Below, in pieces: positions 36,955 to 45,734 of a stretch of 64,000 nt of DNA. The notes under the pieces were generated by a model, which was not told where the DNA came from, ran no database searches, and saw only the letters and a program-made list of their open reading frames with translations. The translations under genes were made by a program, and so were the position numbers. The stretch's first letter is position 1; each line of letters opens with the position of its first letter. The DNA lies in NCBI RefSeq assembly GCF_022846655.1, contig NZ_AP025667.1, forward strand, positions 5,059,001 through 5,123,000. Direction: 5' to 3'. The stretch is from Streptomyces seoulensis (GTDB taxonomy: Bacteria > Actinomycetota > Actinomycetes > Streptomycetales > Streptomycetaceae).

Positions 36955-37410
36955 ATGGCCGACGAGTCCGACGTCCTGCTCGAACTGTGGAAGGGACAGC
37001 GCGAGGAAGCCCGGCAGATGGAGAACCAGCGGGCAGCGCTCACCAACATCGTGATCATCGTGGCGGCCGCCGCTTTCGGCTTCCTCACCCAGCAAGGCGG
37101 CCTCAGTGCCTCTTCGCTGGGCGTGACCGTGCCCCTGTGTGCGTTGGGGACGTTCGGCGCGTTGGCGAGCGCGAAGTACGGAGAGCGGTGGGCCGTCCAC
37201 TCCGGCCTTGCGGGCAGGCTGCGCCACGAGCTCGGGGTCCGTCACCCGGGACTCGGGCTGCCCGACCTCATCGCCGGCAACCAGGCGGTGCACAGAGCGA
37301 AGTTCCCTCAGGTGCTCAAGCTCAAGATCTGGATGCTCTGGGTGGTGCTCCACGCGGCCATCGCCCTCGGAGGGCTGCTTCTCAGTGTCTGGATCGTGGT
37401 GACCCTATGA
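36955..37410 (+). CDS. Small membrane protein of unknown function
   Basis: A 151-residue protein. A charged N-terminal helix (ELWKGQREEARQMENQRAAL) precedes two closely spaced membrane segments (NIVIIVAAAAFGFLT and LGVTVPLCALGTFGALASA), a soluble stretch, and a last membrane segment at the C terminus (LWVVLHAAIALGGLLLSVWIVV). The layout resembles SLATT-type or other small effector-like membrane proteins, but I do not recognise a family. The ATG at 36955 follows ggggaggg. It is followed, with a four-base overlap, by a short Arg-rich frame of doubtful status. Confidence 0.75.
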   Translation: MADESDVLLELWKGQREEARQMENQRAALTNIVIIVAAAAFGFLTQQGGLSASSLGVTVPLCALGTFGALASAKYGERWAVHSGLAGRLRHELGVRHPGLGLPDLIAGNQAVHRAKFPQVLKLKIWMLWVVLHAAIALGGLLLSVWIVVTL

Positions 37411-37522
37411 GTCGCCGGCGCTGCCGGACACGGGGTCGGAGGAGACGTGGACGACGTCATCGTCCGGATGCACGACCTGCTCCGACCGGGGCGACGGTCC
37501 TGACGCCCCGGTCGGTGACGCC

Positions 37523-39895
37523 TCACTCCCCCACGTACTCCGCCAGGTGCTGCCCGGTGAGCGTCGACCGGTCCGCCACCAGCTCGGCCGGCGTCCCCTC
37601 GAAGACGACCCGGCCGCCGTCGTGGCCCGCGCCGGGGCCCAGGTCGATGATCCAGTCCGCGTGGGCCATCACCGCCTGGTGGTGCTCCACCACGATGACG
37701 GACTTACCGGAGTCGACCAACCGGTCGAGCAGACCGAGGAGTTGCTCGACATCGGCGAGGTGCAGTCCGGCGGTCGGCTCGTCGAGGACGTAGATGCCGC
37801 CCTTGTCCCCCATGTGCGTGGCCAGCTTGAGCCGCTGGCGTTCGCCGCCGGAGAGGGTGGTCAGCGGCTGGCCGAGGGTGAGGTAGCCGAGGCCCACGTC
37901 CGAGAGCCGGGTCAGGATGCGGTGCGCGGCCGGGATACGGGCCTCTCCCTCGGCGAAGAACCGCTCCGCCTCACTCACCGGCATCGCCAGCACCTCGCTG
38001 ATGTCGCGGCCCCCGAGCCGGTACTCCAGCACCGCCGACTGGAAGCGCCTGCCCTCGCACTCCTCGCACGTCGTGGCGACGCCCGCCATCATGGCGAGGT
38101 CGGTGAAGACGACGCCGACGCCGTTGCACGTGGGGCACGCGCCCTCGGAATTGGCGCTGAACAGCGCGGGCTTGACCCCGTTGGCCTTGGCGAACGCCTT
38201 GCGGATCGGGTCCAACAACCCTGTGTACGTGGCGGGGTTGCTCCGCCGCGAGCCCTTGATCGCGCCCTGGTCGACGGAGATGACCCCCTCGCCCTCGGGC
38301 ACCGACCCGTGTACCAGCGAGCTCTTGCCGGACCCGGCGACCCCGGTCACGGCGACCAGCACCCCGAGCGGGATGTCCACGTCGACACCGCGCAGGTTGT
38401 TGGTGTCCGCACCCCGGATCTCCAGCGCGCCCTTGGGCTCGCGGACCGTCTCCTTGACCGAGGCCCGGTCGTCGAGATGGCGCCCGGTGACGGTGTCCGA
38501 GGCCCGCAGCCCCTCGACCGTGCCCTCGAAGCAGACGGCGCCGCCGCCCGTGCCGGCGCCCGGACCGAGGTCGACCACATGGTCGGCGATGGCGATCGTC
38601 TCCGGCTTGTGCTCCACGACGAGCACCGTGTTGCCCTTGTCGCGCAGCCGCAGCAGCAGGCCGTTCATCCGCTGGATGTCGTGCGGGTGCAGTCCGGTGG
38701 TGGGCTCGTCGAAGACGTATGTGACGTCGGTGAGCGAGGAGCCGAGGTGCCGGATCATCTTCACCCGCTGCGCCTCGCCGCCGGACAGCGTGCCCGAGGG
38801 GCGGTCGAGGGAGAGATAGCCGAGGCCGATCTCCACGAACGAGTCGAGGCTGTGGCCCAGCGCGGTGAGCAGCGGGGCCACGGAGGGGTCGTCGAGTCCG
38901 CGTACCCAGTCGGCGAGGTCGGTGATCTGCATCGCGCAGGCGTCCGCGATGCTCACTCCGTCGATCTTCGACGTACGGGCGCCCTCGTTCAGCCGGGTGC
39001 CCTCGCATTCGGGGCAGACGGTGAAGGTGACGGCCCGCTCCACGAAGGCGCGCACGTGCGGCTGGAGCGTGTCGACGTCCTTGGACAGGAACGACTTCTG
39101 GATCTTCGGGATCAGACCCTCGTAGGTGAGGTTGATGCCCTCCACCTTGATCTTGGTGGGCTCCTTGTGGAGCAGGTCGTGCAGCTCGCGCTTGGTGAAC
39201 TTCGCGATCGGCTTGTCCGGGTCGAAGAAGCCGCAGCCGGTGTAGATACGGCCGTACCAGCCGTCGACGCTGTACCCGGGGATGGTCAGCGCGCCCTCAC
39301 GCAGCGACTTGGAGTCGTCGTAGAGCTGGGTGAGGTCGATGTCGGTGACCGCGCCCCGGCCCTCGCAGCGCGGGCACATCCCGCCAGTGCGGCTGAAGGT
39401 CACCTTCTCCGCCCTGCGCGCCCCTTTTTCCACCTTGATCGCGCCGCTGGCCTGCACCGACGCGACGTTGAAGGCGTACGCGCCGGGCGGGCCGATGTGC
39501 GGGGCGGCGAGCCGGCTGAACAGGATGCGCAGCATGGCGTTGGCGTCGGTGGCGGTGCCGACGGTGGAGCGGGGGTCGGCGCCGAGGCGCTGCTGGTCCA
39601 CGATGATCGCGGTGGTCAGCCCGTCGAGCACGTCCACCTCGGGGCGGGCGAGCGTCGGCATGAAGCCCTGCACGAACGCGCTGTACGTCTCGTTGATCAG
39701 CCGCTGCGACTCGGCGGCGATGGTGCCGAACACCAGCGAACTCTTGCCGGAGCCGGAGACGCCGGTGAACACCGTCAGCCGGCGCTTGGGGATCTCGACG
39801 CTGACGTCCTTGAGGTTGTTCACCCGCGCGCCGTGGACCCGGATCATCTCGTGGCTGTCGGCGGCGTGCGCGTCCGTGCCCGTGCCCGTGCTCAT
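37523..39895 (-). CDS. UvrA-like ABC ATPase lacking the UvrB-binding domain (UvrA2 type)
   Basis: A 790-residue tandem ABC ATPase of the excinuclease UvrA family. It has two Walker A motifs (GVSGSGKSS at 45-53 and GVAGSGKSS in the second half), signatures LSGGEAQRV and LSGGERQRL, and four CxxC zinc modules (CPRCEGRG, CPECEGTRL, CPTCNGVGV, CEECEGRRF). It is about 150 residues shorter than UvrA because the UvrB-binding insertion is missing. Such class II proteins often protect against DNA-binding antibiotics or peptides. ATG start at 39895, 47 bp after a VOC gene on the same strand. Confidence 0.93.
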   Translation of the reverse strand: MSTGTGTDAHAADSHEMIRVHGARVNNLKDVSVEIPKRRLTVFTGVSGSGKSSLVFGTIAAESQRLINETYSAFVQGFMPTLARPEVDVLDGLTTAIIVDQQRLGADPRSTVGTATDANAMLRILFSRLAAPHIGPPGAYAFNVASVQASGAIKVEKGARRAEKVTFSRTGGMCPRCEGRGAVTDIDLTQLYDDSKSLREGALTIPGYSVDGWYGRIYTGCGFFDPDKPIAKFTKRELHDLLHKEPTKIKVEGINLTYEGLIPKIQKSFLSKDVDTLQPHVRAFVERAVTFTVCPECEGTRLNEGARTSKIDGVSIADACAMQITDLADWVRGLDDPSVAPLLTALGHSLDSFVEIGLGYLSLDRPSGTLSGGEAQRVKMIRHLGSSLTDVTYVFDEPTTGLHPHDIQRMNGLLLRLRDKGNTVLVVEHKPETIAIADHVVDLGPGAGTGGGAVCFEGTVEGLRASDTVTGRHLDDRASVKETVREPKGALEIRGADTNNLRGVDVDIPLGVLVAVTGVAGSGKSSLVHGSVPEGEGVISVDQGAIKGSRRSNPATYTGLLDPIRKAFAKANGVKPALFSANSEGACPTCNGVGVVFTDLAMMAGVATTCEECEGRRFQSAVLEYRLGGRDISEVLAMPVSEAERFFAEGEARIPAAHRILTRLSDVGLGYLTLGQPLTTLSGGERQRLKLATHMGDKGGIYVLDEPTAGLHLADVEQLLGLLDRLVDSGKSVIVVEHHQAVMAHADWIIDLGPGAGHDGGRVVFEGTPAELVADRSTLTGQHLAEYVGE

Positions 39896-39942
39896 GCTGT
39901 CTCCATCTTCAGGTACCGGCCCCTTTTCCCGCGCTGGACCGC

Positions 39943-40353
39943 TCAGCGGTGTTCCTGGATGCGGAGCATGTTGCCCGCGGGGTCCCGCACCGCGCAGTCC
40001 CGGATGCCGTACGGCTGGTCGGCCGGCTCCTGGACGATGTCGGCGTCGGCGGCCACCAGCCGGTCGAAGGTACCGTCCAGGTCGGGGGTGGCGAGGACCA
40101 GGCTGGCGTAGGTGCCCTTGGCCATCATCTCGGCGATGACGCGGCGCTCGTCGTCCGTGATGCCGGGGTCCATGGCGGGCGGGCTCAGCACGATGTTCGT
40201 GTCCGGCTGGCCCTTGGGGCCGACGGTGAGCCAGCGCAGGTCGTTGTGTCCCACGTCGTTGCGCAGCTCGAAGCCGAGGGTGTCCCGGTAGAAGGCGAGG
40301 GCCGCCTCCGGGTCGTCCTGGGGGAGGAAGCTGGCGTGAATGCTGATGTCCAT
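39943..40353 (-). CDS. VOC-fold protein
   Basis: A 136-residue glyoxalase/bleomycin-resistance/dioxygenase fold protein (MDISIHASFLPQDDPEAALAFYRDTLGFELRNDVG ending CAVRDPAGNMLRIQEHR, read in two parts). It contains the paired beta-alpha-beta modules and the typical DPAGN near the end. The substrate is unknown; VOC proteins may bind drugs or act as metal-dependent enzymes. I chose the ATG at 40353, 10 bp after the AraC gene stop; a GTG at 40362 is possible. Likely co-transcribed with the AraC and UvrA2 genes. Confidence 0.85.
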   Translation of the reverse strand: MDISIHASFLPQDDPEAALAFYRDTLGFELRNDVGHNDLRWLTVGPKGQPDTNIVLSPPAMDPGITDDERRVIAEMMAKGTYASLVLATPDLDGTFDRLVAADADIVQEPADQPYGIRDCAVRDPAGNMLRIQEHR

Positions 40354-40363
40354 GGCCGTCACG

Positions 40364-40807
40364 CTAGCCGCGGCCGGAAACCCGCGCTTCTCGATTCCTG
40401 ACCGGTCTGGTCACCACCTTGACCACGCAGGTCGGCAGCCCCTCCGTGGCCCGCGCGGCCTCGGTCCGGTACACGCTCGGCGGCATCCCGACCAGCTCGC
40501 TGAACCGCGTGCTGAAGGTCCCGAGCGAGGAGCACCCCACCTCGAAGCACACCTCGGTCACACTCAGATCCCCCCGCCGCAACAACGCCATCGCCCGCTC
40601 GATGCGCCGCGTCATCAGATAGCTGTACGGCGACTCCCCGTACGCCGCCCGGAACTGCCGGCTCAGATGCCCCGCCGACATGTTCACCCCCCGCGCGAGC
40701 GCCTCGACGTCCAGCGGCCGCGCGTACTCCCGGTCGATCCGGTCCCGCACGCGCCGCAACAACCGAAGATCCCGCAGTCGGCGCGCGTCACCGGATGACT
40801 CACTCAT
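40364..40807 (-). CDS. AraC-family transcriptional regulator
   Basis: A 147-residue regulator consisting almost only of the AraC DNA-binding domain. The first HTH lies in PLDVEALARGVNMSAGHLSRQF and the second in VTEVCFEVGCSSLGTFSTRFSELVGMPPSVYR, the family signature. There is no effector domain, so it may respond to levels or partners, like the MarA/SoxS group. The ATG at 40807 overlaps the preceding DUF6308 gene stop (ATGA). It sits directly before the VOC and UvrA2 genes, which it may control. Confidence 0.9.
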   Translation of the reverse strand: MSESSGDARRLRDLRLLRRVRDRIDREYARPLDVEALARGVNMSAGHLSRQFRAAYGESPYSYLMTRRIERAMALLRRGDLSVTEVCFEVGCSSLGTFSTRFSELVGMPPSVYRTEAARATEGLPTCVVKVVTRPVRNREARVSGRG

Positions 40808-41487
40808 CCTGAAATCGTGCCATGTCCGGCGCACCGCAAGGGTCGATGATCTTCGTGGTGTGCCATCCAGAGGACCACGTCACAGACTCGCAGCGCGCTC
40901 ACGGTCTCGGGTATCCCGGCTCGTTCCCGCAGGTCGAGCAGTTCGTGGTGGAGGGCGTGGCCATCGGCTCGGAGCGCGCGGTGAAGATCGAGCCAGAAGG
41001 ACGACGGACTGCCGAGGACGCACCTGACGACCCTGTCGTAGACGGGGACCAGCCGGGGCCGCTTGCGCGCCAGCAGCTTGCCTGCCGTGACCCAGCCGAC
41101 GCCGTGCTGGGCATCGAGAAGATCCCACGCCCACTCGGCGGCGGACCCGCTCTCCAGTTCTCCGGCTTCGGCGTCCGCCATGTCGAGCTCACGCGGCATC
41201 TCGGGCAACAGCCTCGACATCTGCTGACCGAGGTCGCCTTCGAGCAGGTCGAGCGAGACCCGGCCGGGCACGGTCACCGACAACATCTGCACCGCGACCA
41301 GATCCTCAGCCGTCACCACATCCGCGACCCCGCCCCGATCACCCCCACCCCCCAGAAGCTCGAACCGAGCCCCCGTATAGGGCGCCCCACCCTCCAGCCC
41401 GAAATACCTCCGCAGAGCGACCACGGCACGTTCCGAGCCCAGGTGGCTCCGCACTATGTCCCCCAGACGCGACGACTCCGCCGTCAT
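40804..41487 (-). CDS. DUF6308 family protein
   Basis: A 227-residue soluble protein (MTAESSRLGDIVRSHLGSE...). It contains YFGLEGGAPYTGARFELLGGGG, an LLPEMPRELDM segment and GWVTAGKLLARKRPRLVPVYDRVVRCVLG, which I recognise as typical of DUF6308 proteins common in Streptomyces. No catalytic motif is evident. The ATG at 41487 follows an aggaggggag site; the GTG at 41517 would overlap the TerD gene and is rejected. It is 14 bp after the TerD/vWA stop and overlaps the araC start. Confidence 0.78.
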   Translation of the reverse strand: MTAESSRLGDIVRSHLGSERAVVALRRYFGLEGGAPYTGARFELLGGGGDRGGVADVVTAEDLVAVQMLSVTVPGRVSLDLLEGDLGQQMSRLLPEMPRELDMADAEAGELESGSAAEWAWDLLDAQHGVGWVTAGKLLARKRPRLVPVYDRVVRCVLGSPSSFWLDLHRALRADGHALHHELLDLRERAGIPETVSALRVCDVVLWMAHHEDHRPLRCAGHGTISG

Positions 41488-41501
41488 CCCCACTCCCCTC
41501 C

Positions 41502-42710
41502 TCAAGACCGCATCCACAACGCGAACCCGTCCACAAGTCCCGCGTAGAACCGCTCGTCCGGCACCGCCCCCGGATTCTTGCTCGCGTCGTAGAACGCGAC
41601 GTTGGGGAACCTGGCGCCGGTGGAGGCGTCGAGGTTCTTGTAGAAGGCGAGCTTGCCCCGGCCGAAGCCCACGAAGAGCCAGAACACCCCGAGGGACGCC
41701 GTGTTCTGGAGGAGGGACCGCACCTCGGCCTTGTCCCAGGGCTCGTCCCCGACCTGCGTCACGATGAACGCCGGGTCCTGAGCCCCGGACTCCCGGTAGT
41801 GCCCGACGGCGTGCCGCATGGCCGCCGCGACATTTCCCCAGCCCCAGTCCACCTGGGTGTGCAACTGGTCGATGCGCCCCCGGTAGTTGTCGAGCCGGAT
41901 GTCCTCCAGGAACGGCTGGTCCCCGCTGGAGAAAAGGACGGGGACGGTGCCGTCGTCGTCCAGGTTCGCCGAGAGGGCCAGCACCCGCTCCGCGAAGGCC
42001 TGGACCGCGAACGACTCGTACAGCTCCTCCATGTTCCAGCCGTGGTCCAGGAGCAGGTACACCGCCGCCCGTCGCTGCCCGATGCCCCGTACCGCCAGCG
42101 CGCGGGACGCCTGCCGGGCCGGGGCGACCAGGGCCGGGGCCACCCGCTCCACCTTCGCCAGATCCACCACGGCGCTCGGCGCCCGCGGCTTCTGCACCGG
42201 AACCGGGGCGGGCGCGGGAGGCTCCACGTCGACGCCGTAGTCGGTGGCGAGACCGGCCAGCCCGGACGCGTACCCCTGGCCCACGGCACGGACCTTCCAG
42301 CCGCCGTCGCGCCGGTACAGCTCGGCGAGGACGACGACCGTCTCCCCCGAGGTGAAGTCGGGTGCGGTGAAGGAGAGTTCGGTGGCACCCGGCTGGCTGA
42401 TCGTGAGCACAGGGGCGCGGGTGAAGACCCCGCCCGGCTGCCCCGGATCCACGCTGACGACGACGGCCAGCCGGTCCACGTCGGCGGGCACACGGCCGAG
42501 ATCCGCCGTCACCACCGATCCCGAGACCGATACGCCGTCCTGAGCCGGATGGTTGTAGAAGACCAGGTCGTGGTCGCCCCGGACCTTGCCCCGCGTGCCC
42601 AGCAGCAGCGCCGAGACATCGGAAGCCGGCCCCTGCACCGACACCGACAGCAGCACCGGTGCCGACGACAGCGCCGCGTTCTCCCCCTTGCGCAATGACG
42701 TTGCCCGCAT
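41502..42710 (-). CDS. TerD-vWA fusion protein (tellurite-resistance family)
   Basis: A 402-residue protein. Residues about 1-170 form a TerD domain (MRATSLRKGENAALSS, HDLVFYNHPAQDGVSVSGSV, VVVLAELYRRDGGWKVRAVGQGY), and a Pro-rich linker leads to a C-terminal von Willebrand A-type domain (AVYLLLDHGWNMEELYESFAVQ, FIVTQVGDEPWDKAEV, FWLFVGFGRGKLAFYKNLD). This is the TerF-like architecture seen in ter stress gene sets; TerD domains bind calcium. The usual MIDAS DxSxS is weak. The ATG at 42710 follows a G-rich site. It heads the run DUF6308-AraC-VOC-UvrA2. Confidence 0.9.
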   Translation of the reverse strand: MRATSLRKGENAALSSAPVLLSVSVQGPASDVSALLLGTRGKVRGDHDLVFYNHPAQDGVSVSGSVVTADLGRVPADVDRLAVVVSVDPGQPGGVFTRAPVLTISQPGATELSFTAPDFTSGETVVVLAELYRRDGGWKVRAVGQGYASGLAGLATDYGVDVEPPAPAPVPVQKPRAPSAVVDLAKVERVAPALVAPARQASRALAVRGIGQRRAAVYLLLDHGWNMEELYESFAVQAFAERVLALSANLDDDGTVPVLFSSGDQPFLEDIRLDNYRGRIDQLHTQVDWGWGNVAAAMRHAVGHYRESGAQDPAFIVTQVGDEPWDKAEVRSLLQNTASLGVFWLFVGFGRGKLAFYKNLDASTGARFPNVAFYDASKNPGAVPDERFYAGLVDGFALWMRS

Positions 42711-42827
42711 ACGCCCCCCCCTGATCGCAGGAAGGGAAACGCTAGACCCCCCACGCCCGCTCATGGCAGCTTTTGAGGGAATTTGGTCCGGCTCGGCGAG
42801 ACGGGTCCTGCCGCTGCCGCGAAGCCC

Positions 42828-44021
42828 CTACAACCCCACGATCCCGTTCCACCGCCGCGTGAACTCCTGCCTCTCCGTCGGCTTGATGTCGCGGGCGATG
42901 GCCAGGCGCTTGCGCATCGTGGGGGTGGGGAAGATCAGGGGGTTCGCGGCGAGGGCCGCCGTTTCCTCGTCGGGGCTGTCGGCGAGGATGTGCTGGGCTG
43001 CCGGGACCGGGCAGACGTAGTTGACCCAGGTGGCGAGTTCGGCGGCCACCTCGGGGGTGTAGTAGTAGTCGATCAGGCGCTCGGCGCCCAACTTGTGGGC
43101 GGCGCGGTCGGGGATCATCAGGGAGTCCGACCACAGCTCGGCGCCCTCTTCGGGGACGACGAAGCGGATGTGCGGGTTGTCGGCCTGGAGCTGGATGACG
43201 TCGCCGGAGTACGCCTGACAGGCGAGGACGTCGCCGCTGACCAGGTCCTTGGTGTAGTCGTTGCCGGTGAAGCGGCGGATCTGGCCCCGGCGCACCTCGC
43301 GTTCCACCTGGTCGCACATGGTGTGGAAGTCGTCCGCCGTCCAGCGGGTGATGTCCACGCCGTCGCCCTGCATCAGCAGCGCGAACGCCTCGTTCAGTCC
43401 GGAGAACAGCGTCACCCGGCCCTTGAGGTCGCTCGCCCAGAGGTCCTTCACGTTCCGGATCTCGCGGCCGAGGCGGCGGCGGTCGTAGGCGATGCCGGTG
43501 ATGCCGGACTGCCAGGGGACGGTGAACATGCGGCCGGGGTCGAAGGCGGGCCGGCGCAGCAGCGGGTCCAGGTACTTCGCCACGTTGGGCTGGCGGGCCC
43601 GGTCCATCCGCTGCACCCAGCCCAGCCGGACGTACCGCGCGCACATCCAGTCGCTGATGACGATCAGGTCGCGGCCGGTGGGCCGGTGGTTCATCAGCGC
43701 GGGGCTGATCTTGCCGAAGAACTCGTCGTTGTCGTTGATCTCCTCGACGTAGTCGACGGAGATCCCGGTGCGCTTCTCGAAGGCGTCCAGCGTGGGCCGC
43801 TTGTTGGGGTCGTCGTCATCGGTGTCGATGTACAGCGGCCAGTTCGACCAGGTCAGCCGGTGGTCGGTGGCGGACCGGTCGGGGGCGGAGCGGTCGCCGG
43901 GGCGGACGTACGCCGAGGGCACCCCGCACCCGGCGAGCGCGCCGAGCGCGGCGGTGCCCCCGAGGGCCCGCAGCACGGACCGGCGGGAGGGGGCGGAACC
44001 ACGAACAGAGGTGTGAAGCAC
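42828..44021 (-). CDS. Orphan PotD-like polyamine-binding lipoprotein (copy 2)
   Basis: A 397-residue solute-binding protein, clearly paralogous to PotD at 30450-31697. Both share NDNxEFFGKI, TGRDLIV, RLGWVQ, GQIRRFTGNDYT and a late WVNYVCP/YINYVTP block. A Tat-type signal (PSRRSVLRALGGTAALGALAG) precedes the lipobox ALAGC. The GTG at 44021 is chosen; a TTG at 44057 would add 12 residues. It lies 46 bp after the second aldehyde dehydrogenase gene, but no permease or ATPase follows. It must use PotABC elsewhere or serve as a sensor. Confidence 0.92.
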   Translation of the reverse strand: MLHTSVRGSAPSRRSVLRALGGTAALGALAGCGVPSAYVRPGDRSAPDRSATDHRLTWSNWPLYIDTDDDDPNKRPTLDAFEKRTGISVDYVEEINDNDEFFGKISPALMNHRPTGRDLIVISDWMCARYVRLGWVQRMDRARQPNVAKYLDPLLRRPAFDPGRMFTVPWQSGITGIAYDRRRLGREIRNVKDLWASDLKGRVTLFSGLNEAFALLMQGDGVDITRWTADDFHTMCDQVEREVRRGQIRRFTGNDYTKDLVSGDVLACQAYSGDVIQLQADNPHIRFVVPEEGAELWSDSLMIPDRAAHKLGAERLIDYYYTPEVAAELATWVNYVCPVPAAQHILADSPDEETAALAANPLIFPTPTMRKRLAIARDIKPTERQEFTRRWNGIVGL

Positions 44022-44067
44022 CCGGAAAGTGTGCCGCCCCGTCCCCCGGAGGGACAATCGGCCCTGG

Positions 44068-45516
44068 TCAGGCGTCCAGCGACGTCATGACGTGCTTGAT
44101 CCGCGTGTAGTCGTCGAACCCGTACGCCGAGAGGTCCTTGCCGTAGCCCGACTTCTTAAAGCCGCCGTGGGGCATCTCGGCGACCAGCGGGATGTGGGTG
44201 TTGATCCACACGCAGCCGAAGTCCAGCTTCTTGGACATGCGCATCGCGCGTCCGTGGTCCTTGGTCCACACCGAGGAGGCCAGCGCGTAGTCGACGCCGT
44301 TGGCCCACTCGACGGCCTGGGCCTCGTCGGTGAAGGACTGGACGGTGATGACCGGGCCGAAGACCTCGTTCTGGATGATCTCGTCGTCCTGCTTCAGGCC
44401 GGAGACGACGGTGGGGGCGTAGAAGTAGCCCTTGTCGCCGACCTGGTGGCCGCCCGCCTCGACCTTGGCGTGCGCGGGGAGCCGCTCGATGAAGCCGGCG
44501 ACCTGCTTGAGCTGGCCGGGGTTGTTCAGCGGGCCGAAGAGCACGTCCTCGTCGTCCGGCTGCCCGGTCTTGGTCTCGGACGCGGCCTTGGCGAGCGCGG
44601 CCACGAACTCGTCGTGGATGGACTCCTGGACGAGGACGCGGGTCGCGGCCGTGCAGTCCTGGCCGGCGTTGAAGAAGCCCGCCACCGAGATGTCCTCCAC
44701 GGCCTTGGGGATGTCGGTGTCCTCGAAGACGACGACCGGCGCCTTGCCGCCCAGCTCCAGGTGGACCCGCTTGAGGTCCTTGGAGGCCGACTCGGCGACC
44801 GACATGCCCGCGCGCACCGAGCCGGTGATGGAGGCCATGGCCGGGGTGGGGTGCTCGACCATCATGCGGCCGGTGTCACGGTCGCCGCAGATGACGTTGA
44901 AGACGCCCTCGGGCAGGACCGAGCCGATGATGTCGGCGATGAGGACCGTGGAGGCCGGGGTGGTGTCCGAGGGCTTGAGGACGACCGTGTTGCCCGCGGC
45001 GAGCGCCGGGGCGAACTTCCACACGGCCATCATCATCGGGTAGTTCCACGGCGCGACCTGGGCGCAGACGCCGATCGGCTCGCGGCGGATGATCGAGGTA
45101 AGGCCGTCCATGTACTCGCCGGCCGAGCGCCCCTCCAGCATCCGGGCCGCGCCCGCGAAGAAGCGGATCTGGTCGACCATCGGCGGGATCTCCTCGGAGC
45201 GGGTGAGCCCGATGGGCTTGCCCGTGTTCTCCACCTCGGCCGCGATGAGTTCCTCGGCCCGCTCCTCGAACGCGTCGGCGATCTTCAGCAGGGCCTTCTG
45301 CCGCTCGGCGGGGGTGGTGTCGCGCCAGGCCGGGAAAGCCTTGGCGGCGGCGTCCATGGCGGCGTCCACGTCCGCCTGCCCGGACAGCGGCGCGGTCGCG
45401 TACACCTCACCGGTGGCGGGGTTGACCACCTCGGTGGTGCGTCCGTCGGCGGCGTCCCGGAACTCACCGGCGACATAGTTCCGGAGTTTGCGCAGCCCAC
45501 GCGGCTCGGTGCTCAC
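44068..45516 (-). CDS. Gamma-aminobutyraldehyde dehydrogenase-like enzyme (copy 2)
   Basis: A 482-residue aldehyde dehydrogenase, closely related in motif layout to copy 1. It shows VAPWNYPMMMAVWKFAPA, VLKPSDTTPASTV, SITGSVRAGMSV, LELGGKAPVVVF, NAGQDCTAATRVLV (catalytic Cys) and NEVFGPVITV. It probably oxidises 4-aminobutanal, formed by the adjacent aminotransferase, to GABA. The GTG at 45516 lies a few bases after ggaggccggca; the longer frame to 45654 covers the promoter. Divergent from the Lrp/AsnC regulator and followed by the orphan PotD. Confidence 0.93.
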   Translation of the reverse strand: MSTEPRGLRKLRNYVAGEFRDAADGRTTEVVNPATGEVYATAPLSGQADVDAAMDAAAKAFPAWRDTTPAERQKALLKIADAFEERAEELIAAEVENTGKPIGLTRSEEIPPMVDQIRFFAGAARMLEGRSAGEYMDGLTSIIRREPIGVCAQVAPWNYPMMMAVWKFAPALAAGNTVVLKPSDTTPASTVLIADIIGSVLPEGVFNVICGDRDTGRMMVEHPTPAMASITGSVRAGMSVAESASKDLKRVHLELGGKAPVVVFEDTDIPKAVEDISVAGFFNAGQDCTAATRVLVQESIHDEFVAALAKAASETKTGQPDDEDVLFGPLNNPGQLKQVAGFIERLPAHAKVEAGGHQVGDKGYFYAPTVVSGLKQDDEIIQNEVFGPVITVQSFTDEAQAVEWANGVDYALASSVWTKDHGRAMRMSKKLDFGCVWINTHIPLVAEMPHGGFKKSGYGKDLSAYGFDDYTRIKHVMTSLDA

Positions 45517-45663
45517 TGCCGGCCTCCTGATCTGGTTCGAGGGTTCGAGCTGGTCAGCCCGGTCGGCCGGTGCGGCGGTCCGCTGCGACCGTCCGGTGAC
45601 TTCAGTCAGCCACCCTAGTCCGCACCCCCGCGTTTTCAACACCCCCATCGGCACTGATGCTGC

Positions 45664-45701
45664 GAAATCCGCACGCTGCGGGCTCGTAAACGACGGATTT
45701 C
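45664..45701. promoter_or_regulatory. Inverted repeat between the Lrp/AsnC gene and ALDH2
   Basis: Perfect 8-base arms GAAATCCG (45664-45671) and CGGATTTC (45694-45701) with a 22-base spacer, in the divergent promoter region. The right half acgACGGATTTCatcg resembles the site upstream of the first aldehyde dehydrogenase gene. Lrp/AsnC autoregulation through this site is inferred. Confidence 0.5.
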
Positions 45702-45734
45702 ATCGCCGAAGCCTTGCGAAACCGACGAGACGTC

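Noticed and set aside
37547..40111. 854-codon rightward frame opposite the UvrA2 gene
   Set aside because: Asp/Val/Arg/Gly-rich shadow of the conserved tandem ATPase; no start site or domains.
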